From NCBI GenBank assembly GCA_900549445.1, contig UROS01000009.1, forward strand, positions 1-28,990: DNA of 28,990 bases. Reading direction: 5' to 3'. The stretch is from an uncultured Porphyromonadaceae bacterium. Its GTDB lineage: Bacteria; Bacteroidota; Bacteroidia; Bacteroidales; Muribaculaceae. Numbering within the stretch: position 1 is the first letter of the stretch; each line of letters begins with the position of its first letter. Shown here in pieces: positions 15,228 through 22,391 of this stretch. The position numbers and the translations under genes were made by a program. Below the pieces are notes generated by a model. It was not told the DNA's origin, did not search any database, and worked only from the letters and a program-made list of their open reading frames with translations.

Positions 15228-16697
15228 TTACCGTTTTGTCTTTCTTACGGGGTCGCAGGTGAGCCCTACGCCGAGTTTTTTGAATACTTTGTGGTCGACT
15301 TCGCCAAGCATCACCGTGGAGTGCACCTGGCAGCCGTAGAGTTCGGGCAGTTTTTCGAGGGCGCGGCGGCAGTTGGCGTCGTGGGTCGACAGCACGGAGA
15401 GCGCCACGAGCACCTCGTCGGTGTGAAGCCGCGGATTATGGCTGCGGAGATAGTTGATTTTGGTATTCTGGATTGGCTCTATCATTTCCTGCGGGATGAG
15501 CTTAACGCTGTGGTCGATGCCTGCGAGATACTTGGTGGCGTTGAGGATGAGAGCTGCGCTCGGACCGAGCAGGTCGCTGGTCTCGGCGGTGATTATGGTA
15601 CCGTCCGAAAGCTCGATGGCCGAGCAGGGTACCCCGCTCTTCTCGGCGCGCTGCCGTGCCGCCACGGTGGGACGCCGGTAGGAGGTGTCGATTTTGGCCT
15701 GCTTGAAAAGGAGAAGGATTTTGTTTACCTCGCTTTCGTTGCCGTCGCCGAGAGCCATACGGTTGAGCGCCTCGTAGTAGCGGCGGATTATCTCGTCCTT
15801 CGATGCGCGGCAGCATACCTCGTCGTCGTTGATGCAGAAACCTACCATGTTGACCCCCATGTCGGTCGGCGACTTGTAGGGGTTCTCGCCGTAAATCCCT
15901 TCGAAAAGGGTGTTGAGAACGGGGAAGATCTCAATGTCGCGGTTGTAGTTTATGGCTATTTTCCCGTAGGCCTCAAGATGGAAGGGGTCGATCATGTTCA
16001 CGTCGTTGAGGTCGGCGGTGGCCGCCTCGTAGGCGATATTTACGGGGTGTTTAAGCGGAAGGCTCCACACCGGAAATGTCTCGAATTTGGCATATCCGGC
16101 CTCAATCCCGCGCTTGTGCTCGTTGTAGAGCTGACTGAGGCAGACCGCCATCTTGCCGCTGCCGGGGCCGGGGGCGGTTACTATTACGAGCGGACGGGTG
16201 GTCTCAACATAGTCGTTTTTGCCGAACCCCTCGTCGGAGTCGATGAGTCCCACGTTGGTAGGATAGCCCTCTATGGTGTAGTGAACGTAGGTTCGGATGC
16301 CGAGACGGTCGAGCTTGGCGCGGAAAGCGTCAGCACTGCTTTGCCCGTTGTAATGGGTCACTACAACGGAGCTAACGAGGAATCCGCGCGAACGGAAAGC
16401 GTCGCGCAGACGGAGAACGTCCATGTCGTAGGTGATTCCGAGGTCGCCGCGGACTTTGTTTTTCTCGATGTCGCGGGCGCTGATAACAATGACTATTTCT
16501 GCGTGGTCAGACAGCTGGCTCAGCATCCGGAGCTTGCTGTCGGGCTGAAACCCCGGGAGCACGCGCGAGGCGTGATAGTCGTCAAACAATTTTCCACCGA
16601 GTTCAAGATAAAGCTTGTTGCCGAACTGGGCAATACGCTCTTTAATGTGCTCAGACTGTATTCTGAGGTACTTTTCGTTGTCAAATCCGTATTTCAT
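15228..16697 (-). CDS. DUF1846 domain-containing protein
   Basis: The 489-residue protein is a full-length DUF1846 family member, starting MKYGFDNEKYLRIQSEHIKE and containing GKLFDDYHASRVLPGFQPDS, VRGDLGITYDMDVLRLRDAF and the Gly-rich VTAPGPGSGKMAVCLSQLY (about residue 170), which looks like a nucleotide-binding loop. No signal peptide or membrane segment is visible, so it is cytosolic. The family is widespread in anaerobic Firmicutes and Bacteroidetes but I know of no assigned reaction. Five cysteines near residues 288-298 and 453-480 are present but form no clear metal motif. It is transcribed toward pyrG with no obvious terminator between them. Confidence 0.92.
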   Translation of the reverse strand: MKYGFDNEKYLRIQSEHIKERIAQFGNKLYLELGGKLFDDYHASRVLPGFQPDSKLRMLSQLSDHAEIVIVISARDIEKNKVRGDLGITYDMDVLRLRDAFRSRGFLVSSVVVTHYNGQSSADAFRAKLDRLGIRTYVHYTIEGYPTNVGLIDSDEGFGKNDYVETTRPLVIVTAPGPGSGKMAVCLSQLYNEHKRGIEAGYAKFETFPVWSLPLKHPVNIAYEAATADLNDVNMIDPFHLEAYGKIAINYNRDIEIFPVLNTLFEGIYGENPYKSPTDMGVNMVGFCINDDEVCCRASKDEIIRRYYEALNRMALGDGNESEVNKILLLFKQAKIDTSYRRPTVAARQRAEKSGVPCSAIELSDGTIITAETSDLLGPSAALILNATKYLAGIDHSVKLIPQEMIEPIQNTKINYLRSHNPRLHTDEVLVALSVLSTHDANCRRALEKLPELYGCQVHSTVMLGEVDHKVFKKLGVGLTCDPVRKTKR

Positions 16698-16706
16698 AAC
16701 GGATTA

Positions 16707-16738
16707 CAAAATTAGTGGTTTTTCACCAATTTGCCAAA
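16707..16738 (-). promoter_or_regulatory. Promoter of the DUF1846 gene, nearly leaderless
   Basis: TAATTTTG (-7, 16714-16707) with TTTG at 16738-16735 and a 20-bp spacer on the minus strand. The -7 box ends only 9 bp before the start codon, so the mRNA leader would be a few nucleotides at most. Confidence 0.65.
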
Positions 16739-16743
16739 ATTTT

Positions 16744-16774
16744 TTTGTCTGCCGCGGTAAAAAGATTATATTTG
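16744..16774 (+). promoter_or_regulatory. Promoter of the outer-membrane protein gene
   Basis: TTTG (16744-16747), a 19-bp spacer and TATATTTG (16767-16774) match the Bacteroidetes consensus exactly. It is divergent from, and only 5 bp away from, the -33 box of the DUF1846 promoter. The predicted leader is about 75-80 nt and AT-rich. Confidence 0.75.
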
Positions 16775-16858
16775 CATTTTAAGTGCTTTCATCACTGCAA
16801 AACAATTGATTTGTTTTTTGTTATACATATATAATCATCTGAACTAATTATCCCGGTT

Positions 16859-17536
16859 ATGAAAATTTTTTCGAGAATAATGATGGCGGCAGCCATGCTG
16901 GGCTGCTCGGCTGCGGCTTCGGCACAGTATTATGAACTCGCCAACCAGATTACCAACGTGCTTTCGCCAGCGCTGTCCGGCTCTATGAACTATAAGGGCT
17001 ACGTCGATGTTTCCGGTGTGGCCGGCGTTGGGCACAACCGCGCCAATTTCATCGGTATTTCCACCACCCAGGGATTTCAGTACAGCTCATGGTTCTTTAT
17101 GGGCGCCGGCATTGGCATTGATGTGGCGATGGCGCAGGATACTGACTACAGCGGGCGTCCTGATTACGACACTCCGTGGTGGGCTGACCGTGCCGCCGAT
17201 AAAACTAAGGCCATGCTCCCGATTTTCTCTGATTTCAGGTTCAACATTGGCAGTGGAAATCAGGATCCGTCGTTCTTTATCGATCTTAAACTTGGCGCGG
17301 CGTGGCTTCTTGGCGATAATTATCTGGAACTCCGCGACGTGAGGATGGGTAACGGCGCGCAGTTTTATTTCAAACCGTCGTTAGGTGTGAGGGTGCCTCT
17401 CAGTTCGAAAAATCCGAAGCAGGCCGTGAATTTCGGAGTCACCTATCAGCTGCTGACTTCCGACAATAACTATTCCTGGTACGGCAATTCGGTGACACTG
17501 AGTTCTTTCGGCGCCACAATCGGATTCGAATGGTAA
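16859..17536 (+). CDS. Small outer-membrane beta-barrel protein, function unknown
   Basis: The 225-residue protein has a clear Sec signal peptide (MKIFSRIMMAAAMLGCSAAASA, cleavage after AxA near residue 22) and a mature part rich in Gly, Tyr, Phe and alternating polar/hydrophobic strands. It ends in an aromatic residue (FGATIGFEW), as expected for BAM-inserted barrels. The length suggests about eight strands, like OmpA/OmpX-type small barrels in this phylum. No ligand or enzymatic motif is recognisable. It is monocistronic, with a consensus promoter upstream and a strong terminator downstream. Confidence 0.75.
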   Translation: MKIFSRIMMAAAMLGCSAAASAQYYELANQITNVLSPALSGSMNYKGYVDVSGVAGVGHNRANFIGISTTQGFQYSSWFFMGAGIGIDVAMAQDTDYSGRPDYDTPWWADRAADKTKAMLPIFSDFRFNIGSGNQDPSFFIDLKLGAAWLLGDNYLELRDVRMGNGAQFYFKPSLGVRVPLSSKNPKQAVNFGVTYQLLTSDNNYSWYGNSVTLSSFGATIGFEW

Positions 17537-17556
17537 AGTTTCTCCCGGCGGTTTAA

Positions 17557-17599
17557 CATAAAAAACGGGAAGCGCGGATGGGGCTTCCCGTTTTTTATG
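17557..17599. terminator. Bidirectional intrinsic terminator
   Basis: A perfect 17-bp stem (outer CATAAAAAACGGGAAGC and its complement) with a 9-nt loop has six A before and six T after the GC core, so it works on both strands: it ends the barrel protein gene (plus) and the inositol-phosphate synthase gene (minus). Confidence 0.92.
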
Positions 17600-17619
17600 C
17601 TGATAGTCGGATTTCAGTA

Positions 17620-18927
17620 TCAGTCGATGAGCTCGTCGGCTTTGTAGCCGCCCATCTCGCGGATGGCGTTCTTGAGCATGGTGTACTGCTGGTAGAGGTT
17701 GTTGACGGCAACTTCACCCTTGGTGTAGTCGTGCATCGGGCTCTTGAGGAAGAAGCTGAGGAAGCGCTGGATGCCGTAGCGGCCGGCGCGGGCAGCGAGG
17801 TCGCTGAGGAGCACGAGGTCGAGGCAGAGGGGAGCGGCGAGGATAGAGTCGCGGCAGAGGAAGTTGATCTTTATCTGCATGGGGTAGCCCATCCAGCCGA
17901 AGATGTCGATGTTGTCCCAGCCTTCCTTGTTGTCGTTGCGGGGAGGATAGTAGTTGATGCGTACCTTGTGGTAGTAGTCGGTGTAGAGGTCAGGCTGGTT
18001 CTCGGGAACGAGGATGGTTTCGAGGGTAGACAGCTTGGATACCTCTTTTGTGCGGAAGTTGGCGGGTTCATCAAGCACGAGACCGTCGCGGTTGCCGAGG
18101 ATGTTGGTCGAGAACCAACCGCTCAGTCCGAGGCAACGGGTGCCGATGATGGGTGCGAAGCCTGATTTCACAAGGGTCTGGCCGGTCTTGAAGTCCTTGC
18201 CGGCGATAGGCATCTTGGTCTTTTCGGCGAGTTCCCACATTGCGGGGATGTCGACGGTGGTGTTGGGGGCGCCCATGATGAAGGGGCAGCCTTCGGTAAG
18301 TGCTGCGTAAGCGTAGCACATGGAGGGTGCGATATGCTCCTTGTCGTCGGCTTTCATTGCAGCCTCAAGGTCGGCGAGGTGATAGTGAACCTTTTCGTCT
18401 ACGGGAACGTAAACCTCGGTGGAAGCGGCCCAGAGAACAACCACGCGGTCAACACCGGTTTCTTTCTTGAAGTTGCGGATGTCTTCGCGAATCTGCTCTG
18501 TCATGTCCCAGCGGTCTTTGCAGGTCTTCACGTTGTCGCCGTCGAGGCGCGAAGCGTAGTTGTGGTCGAAAGCGGCCTTCATGGGGACGATCTTCACGAG
18601 TTCGTCTTTCACCGGCTCGATATCTTTCTCCTTGAGCACCTCAGCGTTGATTGCGCTCTCGTAAGCGTTGGCGGGATAAACGTCCCATGCGCCGAACACG
18701 ATGTCGTTGAGGTTTGCGATGGGAACTATTTCGTTGTAGTGGAGATATTTCTTTTCGGCGCCTTCGCCAACTCGCATTTTGTCGTACTGAGTCATGGAGC
18801 CGACAGGCTTGGCAAGACCTTTGCGGGCCATGAGGACACCGGTCATGAATGTAGAGCTCACGGCTCCGAGGCCGACAACGAGCACACCGAGTTTACCGGT
18901 GGCGGGCTTAACGTTTGTAGCTTTCAT
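17620..18927 (-). CDS. ino1: Myo-inositol-1-phosphate synthase
   Basis: The 435-residue NAD-dependent enzyme converts glucose 6-phosphate to inositol 1-phosphate. Seen: the Rossmann loop GVLVVGLGAVSSTFMTG (residue ~13), VVVLWAASTEVYV, the family block KDFKTGQTLVKSGFAPIIGT (near residue 240, Lys/Gly-rich catalytic region) and LGLSGWFSTNILGNRDGLVL. In Bacteroides the homologous enzyme (BT_1526) supplies inositol for inositol phospholipids and sphingolipids, where it is clustered with lipid genes. No such genes are visible here: the neighbours are a barrel protein and a C-S lyase. The in-frame upstream extension lacks family similarity, so I chose the ATG giving MKATNVKPATGKLGVLVV. Confidence 0.92.
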   Translation of the reverse strand: MKATNVKPATGKLGVLVVGLGAVSSTFMTGVLMARKGLAKPVGSMTQYDKMRVGEGAEKKYLHYNEIVPIANLNDIVFGAWDVYPANAYESAINAEVLKEKDIEPVKDELVKIVPMKAAFDHNYASRLDGDNVKTCKDRWDMTEQIREDIRNFKKETGVDRVVVLWAASTEVYVPVDEKVHYHLADLEAAMKADDKEHIAPSMCYAYAALTEGCPFIMGAPNTTVDIPAMWELAEKTKMPIAGKDFKTGQTLVKSGFAPIIGTRCLGLSGWFSTNILGNRDGLVLDEPANFRTKEVSKLSTLETILVPENQPDLYTDYYHKVRINYYPPRNDNKEGWDNIDIFGWMGYPMQIKINFLCRDSILAAPLCLDLVLLSDLAARAGRYGIQRFLSFFLKSPMHDYTKGEVAVNNLYQQYTMLKNAIREMGGYKADELID

Positions 18928-18978
18928 TTTTCTGATAATAATGAGTTTTTTGATATATTCTGGATTAGAAACGTGACT

Positions 18979-19017
18979 TCGGCGCTTTTGCAGCACGTAG
19001 CGGTTCGGTTGCGCCGA
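18979..19017 (-). promoter_or_regulatory. Inverted repeat in the ino1 leader
   Basis: TCGGCGC and GCGCCGA arms, 25 nt apart, lie in the ~95-nt untranslated leader of the inositol-phosphate synthase mRNA. The enclosed part contains a further GC-rich stretch. No known riboswitch is recognised; it may just be a stable stem. Confidence 0.4.
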
Positions 19018-19026
19018 AAAACGCGG

Positions 19027-19056
19027 TAAAAGTAGTCATACTTTTTCAATTGCAAA
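19027..19056 (-). promoter_or_regulatory. Probable ino1 promoter
   Basis: TACTTTTA (-7, 19034-19027, one mismatch in TTTG) with TTTG at 19056-19053 and an 18-bp spacer on the minus strand. The rest of the gap (19057-19223) is AT-rich and shows nothing else that I can support. Confidence 0.5.
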
Positions 19057-19223
19057 ATTATTTTTATTTAAAAAACAATTATGTTTTGCTAATAAAAGTT
19101 ATAAACCGCGCTTAATAGTTTACAGGGGTTAAATTTAATATTTATTTGCGATATAAATGTATTCGAGTGTTAACGGAGTGATGGGCGATTTTCTCACTGA
19201 AATGCAGGCTGGCGGTCTGCTTT

Positions 19224-20411
19224 TCAGGCGTGAACCGACACTAACGCCTCGGCGAGACAGCGGAGCGCTTTCAGAATGCACGAACGGGGCGACGCAACGT
19301 TGAAGCGCATGAATCCTTCTCCTTCAGGGCCGAACATGGTGCCGCTGTTGAGAGCCAGATGAGCGCCGCAGGTAAACAGTCTTTCCAGTTCCGTCTGTTT
19401 CAGTCCCAGTTCGCGGCAGTCGAGCCATACGAGAAATGACGCCTCGGGGCGCCAGGGCCGGATCATGGGCAGGTTTTCCGCGCAGAATTCCTCTACGGTG
19501 CGTATGTTGTCCTCTATATAAGATGTGGCTGCATTAAGCCATTCCAAACCGTTGCGGTAGGCTGCTTCGGTGGCGATGGTGGCGAAAAAGGTGGGTTCGC
19601 AGAACTCGTTTGTCTGCATCCAGCTGAAAAATCCGTCGCGTAGTTCGGGATTTTTTATTACAATCCATGAGCTGACGAGGCCCGGGATATTGAATGTCTT
19701 CGACGGAGCGCCGAGAGCTATGCCGCATTTCTCTGCTTCGGGACACGAGTCGAGGAAAGGGTAGTGCGGTTTGCCGTAGAGCACCAGGTCGCCGTGAATT
19801 TCGTCGGAAATCACCGTCACGCCGTAGCGGCAGGCGAGCTTGGCCACCTGAGCGAGGGTTTCGCGGCTCCATTGGATTCCGGCGGGATTGTGGGGATTAC
19901 AGAGAATCATCAGCCGCGGATGCTCCGTGGCGAAAATGCGCTCGAGCCCTTCCATGTCCATTTCATACGAGCGGTCGGCTGTTTCGCGGAGCGGATTGCA
20001 GAGAAGGGTGCGGTTGTTGCCTTCGGTGAGGAAGCGGAAGGGATGGTATACCGGCGGCTGGATTACGATTTTGTCGCCCGGCTTGGAGAAATAATTGATA
20101 ATGAAGCCGATTCCTTTTACCACGCCGGGCGAAAAGATGATTTCGTTGCGGCTTACCTGCCAGTTGTGGCGGCTGCGGAGCCAGCCGGTTATTGAGTCCC
20201 AGTAGGAGTCGGGAACCAGAGTATAGCCGTAGACAGGATGGGCTATCCTGTCGGCAAGCGCCTTGGTGATTGACGGGTCGACGGCGAAATCCATGTCGGC
20301 AATCCATAGTCCCGTAAGGTCGTCGGAACCGAAATTATCGCAAAGCCTGTCGGTTTTCATGGCGCCGCTTCCATGGCGGTCGATAATGGTATCGAAATCA
20401 AATGTCTTCAT
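19224..20411 (-). CDS. PatB/MalY-type pyridoxal-phosphate C-S lyase (aminotransferase fold)
   Basis: The 395-residue fold-type I PLP enzyme has the MalY/PatB signature: N-terminal DRHGSGAMKTDRL and LTGLWIADMDFAVDPSITKAL, then NPHNPAGIQWSRE, VISDEIHGDLVLYGKPHYPF and the PLP lysine in GAPSKTFNIPGLVSSW (about residue 230). Members split cystathionine or cysteine S-conjugates to give homocysteine or thiol, pyruvate and ammonia. It may link to the cysK-cysE pair elsewhere in the window. A longer in-frame start exists, but the ATG giving MKTFDFDTIIDRHGSG is preferred because it lies directly after a promoter. Alternative: a true aminotransferase. Confidence 0.9.
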   Translation of the reverse strand: MKTFDFDTIIDRHGSGAMKTDRLCDNFGSDDLTGLWIADMDFAVDPSITKALADRIAHPVYGYTLVPDSYWDSITGWLRSRHNWQVSRNEIIFSPGVVKGIGFIINYFSKPGDKIVIQPPVYHPFRFLTEGNNRTLLCNPLRETADRSYEMDMEGLERIFATEHPRLMILCNPHNPAGIQWSRETLAQVAKLACRYGVTVISDEIHGDLVLYGKPHYPFLDSCPEAEKCGIALGAPSKTFNIPGLVSSWIVIKNPELRDGFFSWMQTNEFCEPTFFATIATEAAYRNGLEWLNAATSYIEDNIRTVEEFCAENLPMIRPWRPEASFLVWLDCRELGLKQTELERLFTCGAHLALNSGTMFGPEGEGFMRFNVASPRSCILKALRCLAEALVSVHA

Positions 20412-20428
20412 GATCGGGTTATTTTCTG

Positions 20429-20459
20429 CAAAATTAAGCATAAATTTCGGAAAGCGAAA
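20429..20459 (-). promoter_or_regulatory. Promoter of the PatB-like gene
   Basis: TAATTTTG (20436-20429) with TTTC 19 bp upstream (20459-20456) on the minus strand. The leader would be only ~10-15 nt, which supports the ATG at 20411 rather than the upstream one. Confidence 0.6.
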
Positions 20460-20470
20460 ATATGGGGCTT

Positions 20471-20490
20471 ATAGGGTCTATAGGCCCTAT
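20471..20490. repeat. 20-bp imperfect palindrome between patB-like gene and dtd
   Basis: ATAGGGTCTATAGGCCCTAT is palindromic except for one symmetric mismatch. It lies between two divergent promoters, a typical operator position. Confidence 0.6.
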
Positions 20491-20532
20491 AAAAAAATTA
20501 AGTTAAACTCTCCCTGTTTTGGAAAAAATGGT

Positions 20533-20540
20533 TACATTTG
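20533..20540 (+). promoter_or_regulatory. -7 box of a near-leaderless dtd promoter
   Basis: TACATTTG ends 5 bp before the dtd ATG. No good TTTG lies 19-21 bp upstream (one lies only 11 bp away). If used, transcription starts at or next to the start codon. Confidence 0.5.
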
Positions 20541-20545
20541 CGGAT

Positions 20546-20998
20546 ATGAGACTTGTTATCCAACGTGTGACCCGTGCCGAAGTGCGAATCGGCGGGACGC
20601 TCCGTTCCTCGATAGGGGAGGGGCTGATGGTTCTTGTGGGCGTGGCCGCAGGCGACAGCGACGATGATGCCCGCTGGCTCGCTGCAAAAACCGTGGCGAT
20701 GAGGATTTTTAACGACGACGCAGGTGTGATGAACCGCTCAGTGGCTGACTGCGGCGGTGAAATCCTCGCCGTAAGCCAGTTCACGCTCAATGCCTCCACC
20801 CGCAAGGGCAACCGCCCGAGCTACATACACGCCGCCGGCCACGATCTGGCCATCCCGCTCTACGAACTTTATTGCGAGGAGTGCTCCCGCCTGCTCGGCA
20901 AAGATACAATGCGCGGAGTTTTCGGCGCCGACATGCAGGTGGAGCTTGTGAACGATGGTCCGGTCACGATTGTTATAGATTCAAAACTCAGGGAATGA
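20546..20998 (+). CDS. dtd: D-aminoacyl-tRNA deacylase
   Basis: The 150-residue enzyme removes D-amino acids (and glycine from mischarged tRNA-Ala) from tRNAs, a proofreading step in translation. Diagnostic blocks are the N-terminal MRLVIQRVTRAEV, the active-site SQFTL motif (AVSQFTLNASTRKGNRPSY) and the cross-subunit Gly-cisPro motif NDGPVTIVID near the C-terminus. Length is standard for DTD. The ATG at 20546 gives the normal family N-terminus; the frame also extends nine codons upstream. Its stop overlaps the next start by ATGA. Confidence 0.96.
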   Translation: MRLVIQRVTRAEVRIGGTLRSSIGEGLMVLVGVAAGDSDDDARWLAAKTVAMRIFNDDAGVMNRSVADCGGEILAVSQFTLNASTRKGNRPSYIHAAGHDLAIPLYELYCEECSRLLGKDTMRGVFGADMQVELVNDGPVTIVIDSKLRE

Positions 20999-21339
20999 AC
21001 GACGAAGGAAAGCAGATAACTTTGTCCGGCTTCCAGCAGGAGGTCGACAGGTGGATCACCACCGTGGGTGTGCGCTACTTTTCGCCGCTCACCAACACCG
21101 CCATACTTGCTGAGGAAACCGGCGAGGTGGCGCGGATAATGGCCCGCCGCTACGGCGACCAGTCGGAAAAATCGGGCGAGAAGACAGATCTCGCCGACGA
21201 ACTCGCCGACGTGCTCTGGGTGGTGGCGGCTATCGCCAATCAGACCGGAGTCGACCTGACCTCTGCCGTAAGGCGCAATATAGAGAAGAAAACCTCGCGC
21301 GACGCCTCGCGACACCGCAACAATCCGAAACTCAAGTGA
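20995..21339 (+). CDS. MazG-like nucleotide pyrophosphohydrolase
   Basis: The 114-residue protein has the MazG helix pair with acidic metal ligands: LAEETGEVARIM (ExxE) at about residue 38 and DLADELADVLWVVAAIA (ExxD) at about residue 66. Small single-domain members hydrolyse nucleoside triphosphates, often damaged ones, to monophosphate and pyrophosphate. The size fits a single MazG domain of the Bacteroidetes type. It is translationally coupled to dtd (4-bp overlap) and precedes deoC by 21 bp, so the set combines tRNA proofreading, nucleotide clean-up and deoxynucleoside catabolism. The exact substrate is unknown. Confidence 0.9.
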   Translation: MNDEGKQITLSGFQQEVDRWITTVGVRYFSPLTNTAILAEETGEVARIMARRYGDQSEKSGEKTDLADELADVLWVVAAIANQTGVDLTSAVRRNIEKKTSRDASRHRNNPKLK

Positions 21340-21360
21340 ACCCTATACATATTATATATT

Positions 21361-22248
21361 ATGAGTGACAAATATACCCAAACCATTGCCGAGAGCAAGG
21401 TGACCACCGACGACAGCGTCGTGGCAGCAAAAGTGGCTGAGATCCTTGATAAGCACCTCGAGGAAAATAAAAATGTTGAGGTCTACAAGAAAATATTCAA
21501 CTCCATCGACCTTACAACGCTGAAAACCACCGACTCACAGCGCTCGGTAGCCGACTTCACCGAAAGAGTGAACGCTTTCGAAAACGAACACGGCGACCTG
21601 CCCAACGTTGCGGCCATCTGCGTGTATCCCAACTTCGTGCCGGTAGTAAGAACCGTGCTCGACTGCAGCGATGTCGACATTGCCGCCGTGGCCGGCTGCT
21701 TCCCCAGCGCCCAGTCGTTTATTGAGGTCAAGATCGCCGAAATCGGACTCGCTGTCGAAGCCGGAGCCGACGAAATCGACGTTGTTCTCAACGTAGGCGA
21801 TTTCTTCGACAAGGACTATGAGGAGGTCGTTGACCAGCTCAGCGAAATGAAACACTCGTGCCGCGACTCCCTGATGAAGGTTATTGTGGAATCGGGTGCT
21901 TTGAAAACGGCCGAAAACGTGCGCAACGCCTGCATCCTTTCGCTCATGGCGGGCGCTGACTTCCTGAAAACCTCCACCGGCAAGGAGTACCCCGGCGCAT
22001 CGCTCGAGGCTTGCTACGTAATGTGCGAGGTGATTAAGGAATATTACGAGAAAACCGGCCGGATGGTCGGATTCAAGGCCGCCGGCGGCGTTGCCACCAC
22101 CGAAGATGCCGTGAAATACTACACCATCGTGAAGGAAGTGCTCGGCGACCAGTGGCTCGAAACCAACGAGTTCTTCCGTCTCGGCGCAAGCCGCCTCGCC
22201 AACAACGTGCTCTCCGATATTCTCGGCGAACCCGTCAAGTTCTTCTGA
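21361..22248 (+). CDS. deoC: Deoxyribose-phosphate aldolase
   Basis: The 295-residue class I aldolase splits 2-deoxyribose 5-phosphate to glyceraldehyde 3-phosphate and acetaldehyde. The catalytic set is visible: DEIDVVLNVGDF (proton-shuttle Asp), DFLKTSTGKEYPGAS (Schiff-base Lys, about residue 204) and VGFKAAGGVAT (second Lys). It is longer than the ~220-260 usual because of an N-terminal helical segment (about residues 1-50), seen in other Bacteroidetes members from memory. It ends the dtd-MazG-deoC run, before a strong terminator. Confidence 0.96.
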   Translation: MSDKYTQTIAESKVTTDDSVVAAKVAEILDKHLEENKNVEVYKKIFNSIDLTTLKTTDSQRSVADFTERVNAFENEHGDLPNVAAICVYPNFVPVVRTVLDCSDVDIAAVAGCFPSAQSFIEVKIAEIGLAVEAGADEIDVVLNVGDFFDKDYEEVVDQLSEMKHSCRDSLMKVIVESGALKTAENVRNACILSLMAGADFLKTSTGKEYPGASLEACYVMCEVIKEYYEKTGRMVGFKAAGGVATTEDAVKYYTIVKEVLGDQWLETNEFFRLGASRLANNVLSDILGEPVKFF

Positions 22249-22279
22249 AAAAATCCTTTTAGATTCAGTTAAAGAGACC

Positions 22280-22329
22280 AAAATAGCTAAGTTAGCGAAG
22301 ATAGCTGACTTAGCTATTTTAGCTTTTTT
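22280..22329 (+). terminator. Intrinsic terminator after deoC
   Basis: A stem of about 17 pairs (AAAATAGCTAAGTTAGC against GCTGACTTAGCTATTTT, one G-U) with a 7-nt loop is followed by AGC and six T. Confidence 0.9.
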
Positions 22330-22336
22330 ATGCGGA

Positions 22337-22368
22337 TTTGCTAAACTTAAAATATTTTAATACCTTTG
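22337..22368 (+). promoter_or_regulatory. Promoter of the GYF-dispanin gene
   Basis: TTTG (22337-22340), 20-bp spacer, TACCTTTG (22361-22368): consensus match. It lies just after the deoC terminator and gives a leader of about 18 nt, so the gene starts a new operon. Confidence 0.7.
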
Positions 22369-22391
22369 TCGGTAATAAGAAAAAATACAAT

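Noticed and set aside
15291..16715. Open frame of 474 codons on the plus strand
   Set aside because: Antisense to the DUF1846 gene, whose whole length matches the family. It is a codon-bias shadow.
18928..18996. In-frame extension of inositol-phosphate synthase
   Set aside because: The extra 23 residues have no family match, and they lie in the predicted untranslated leader downstream of the promoter.
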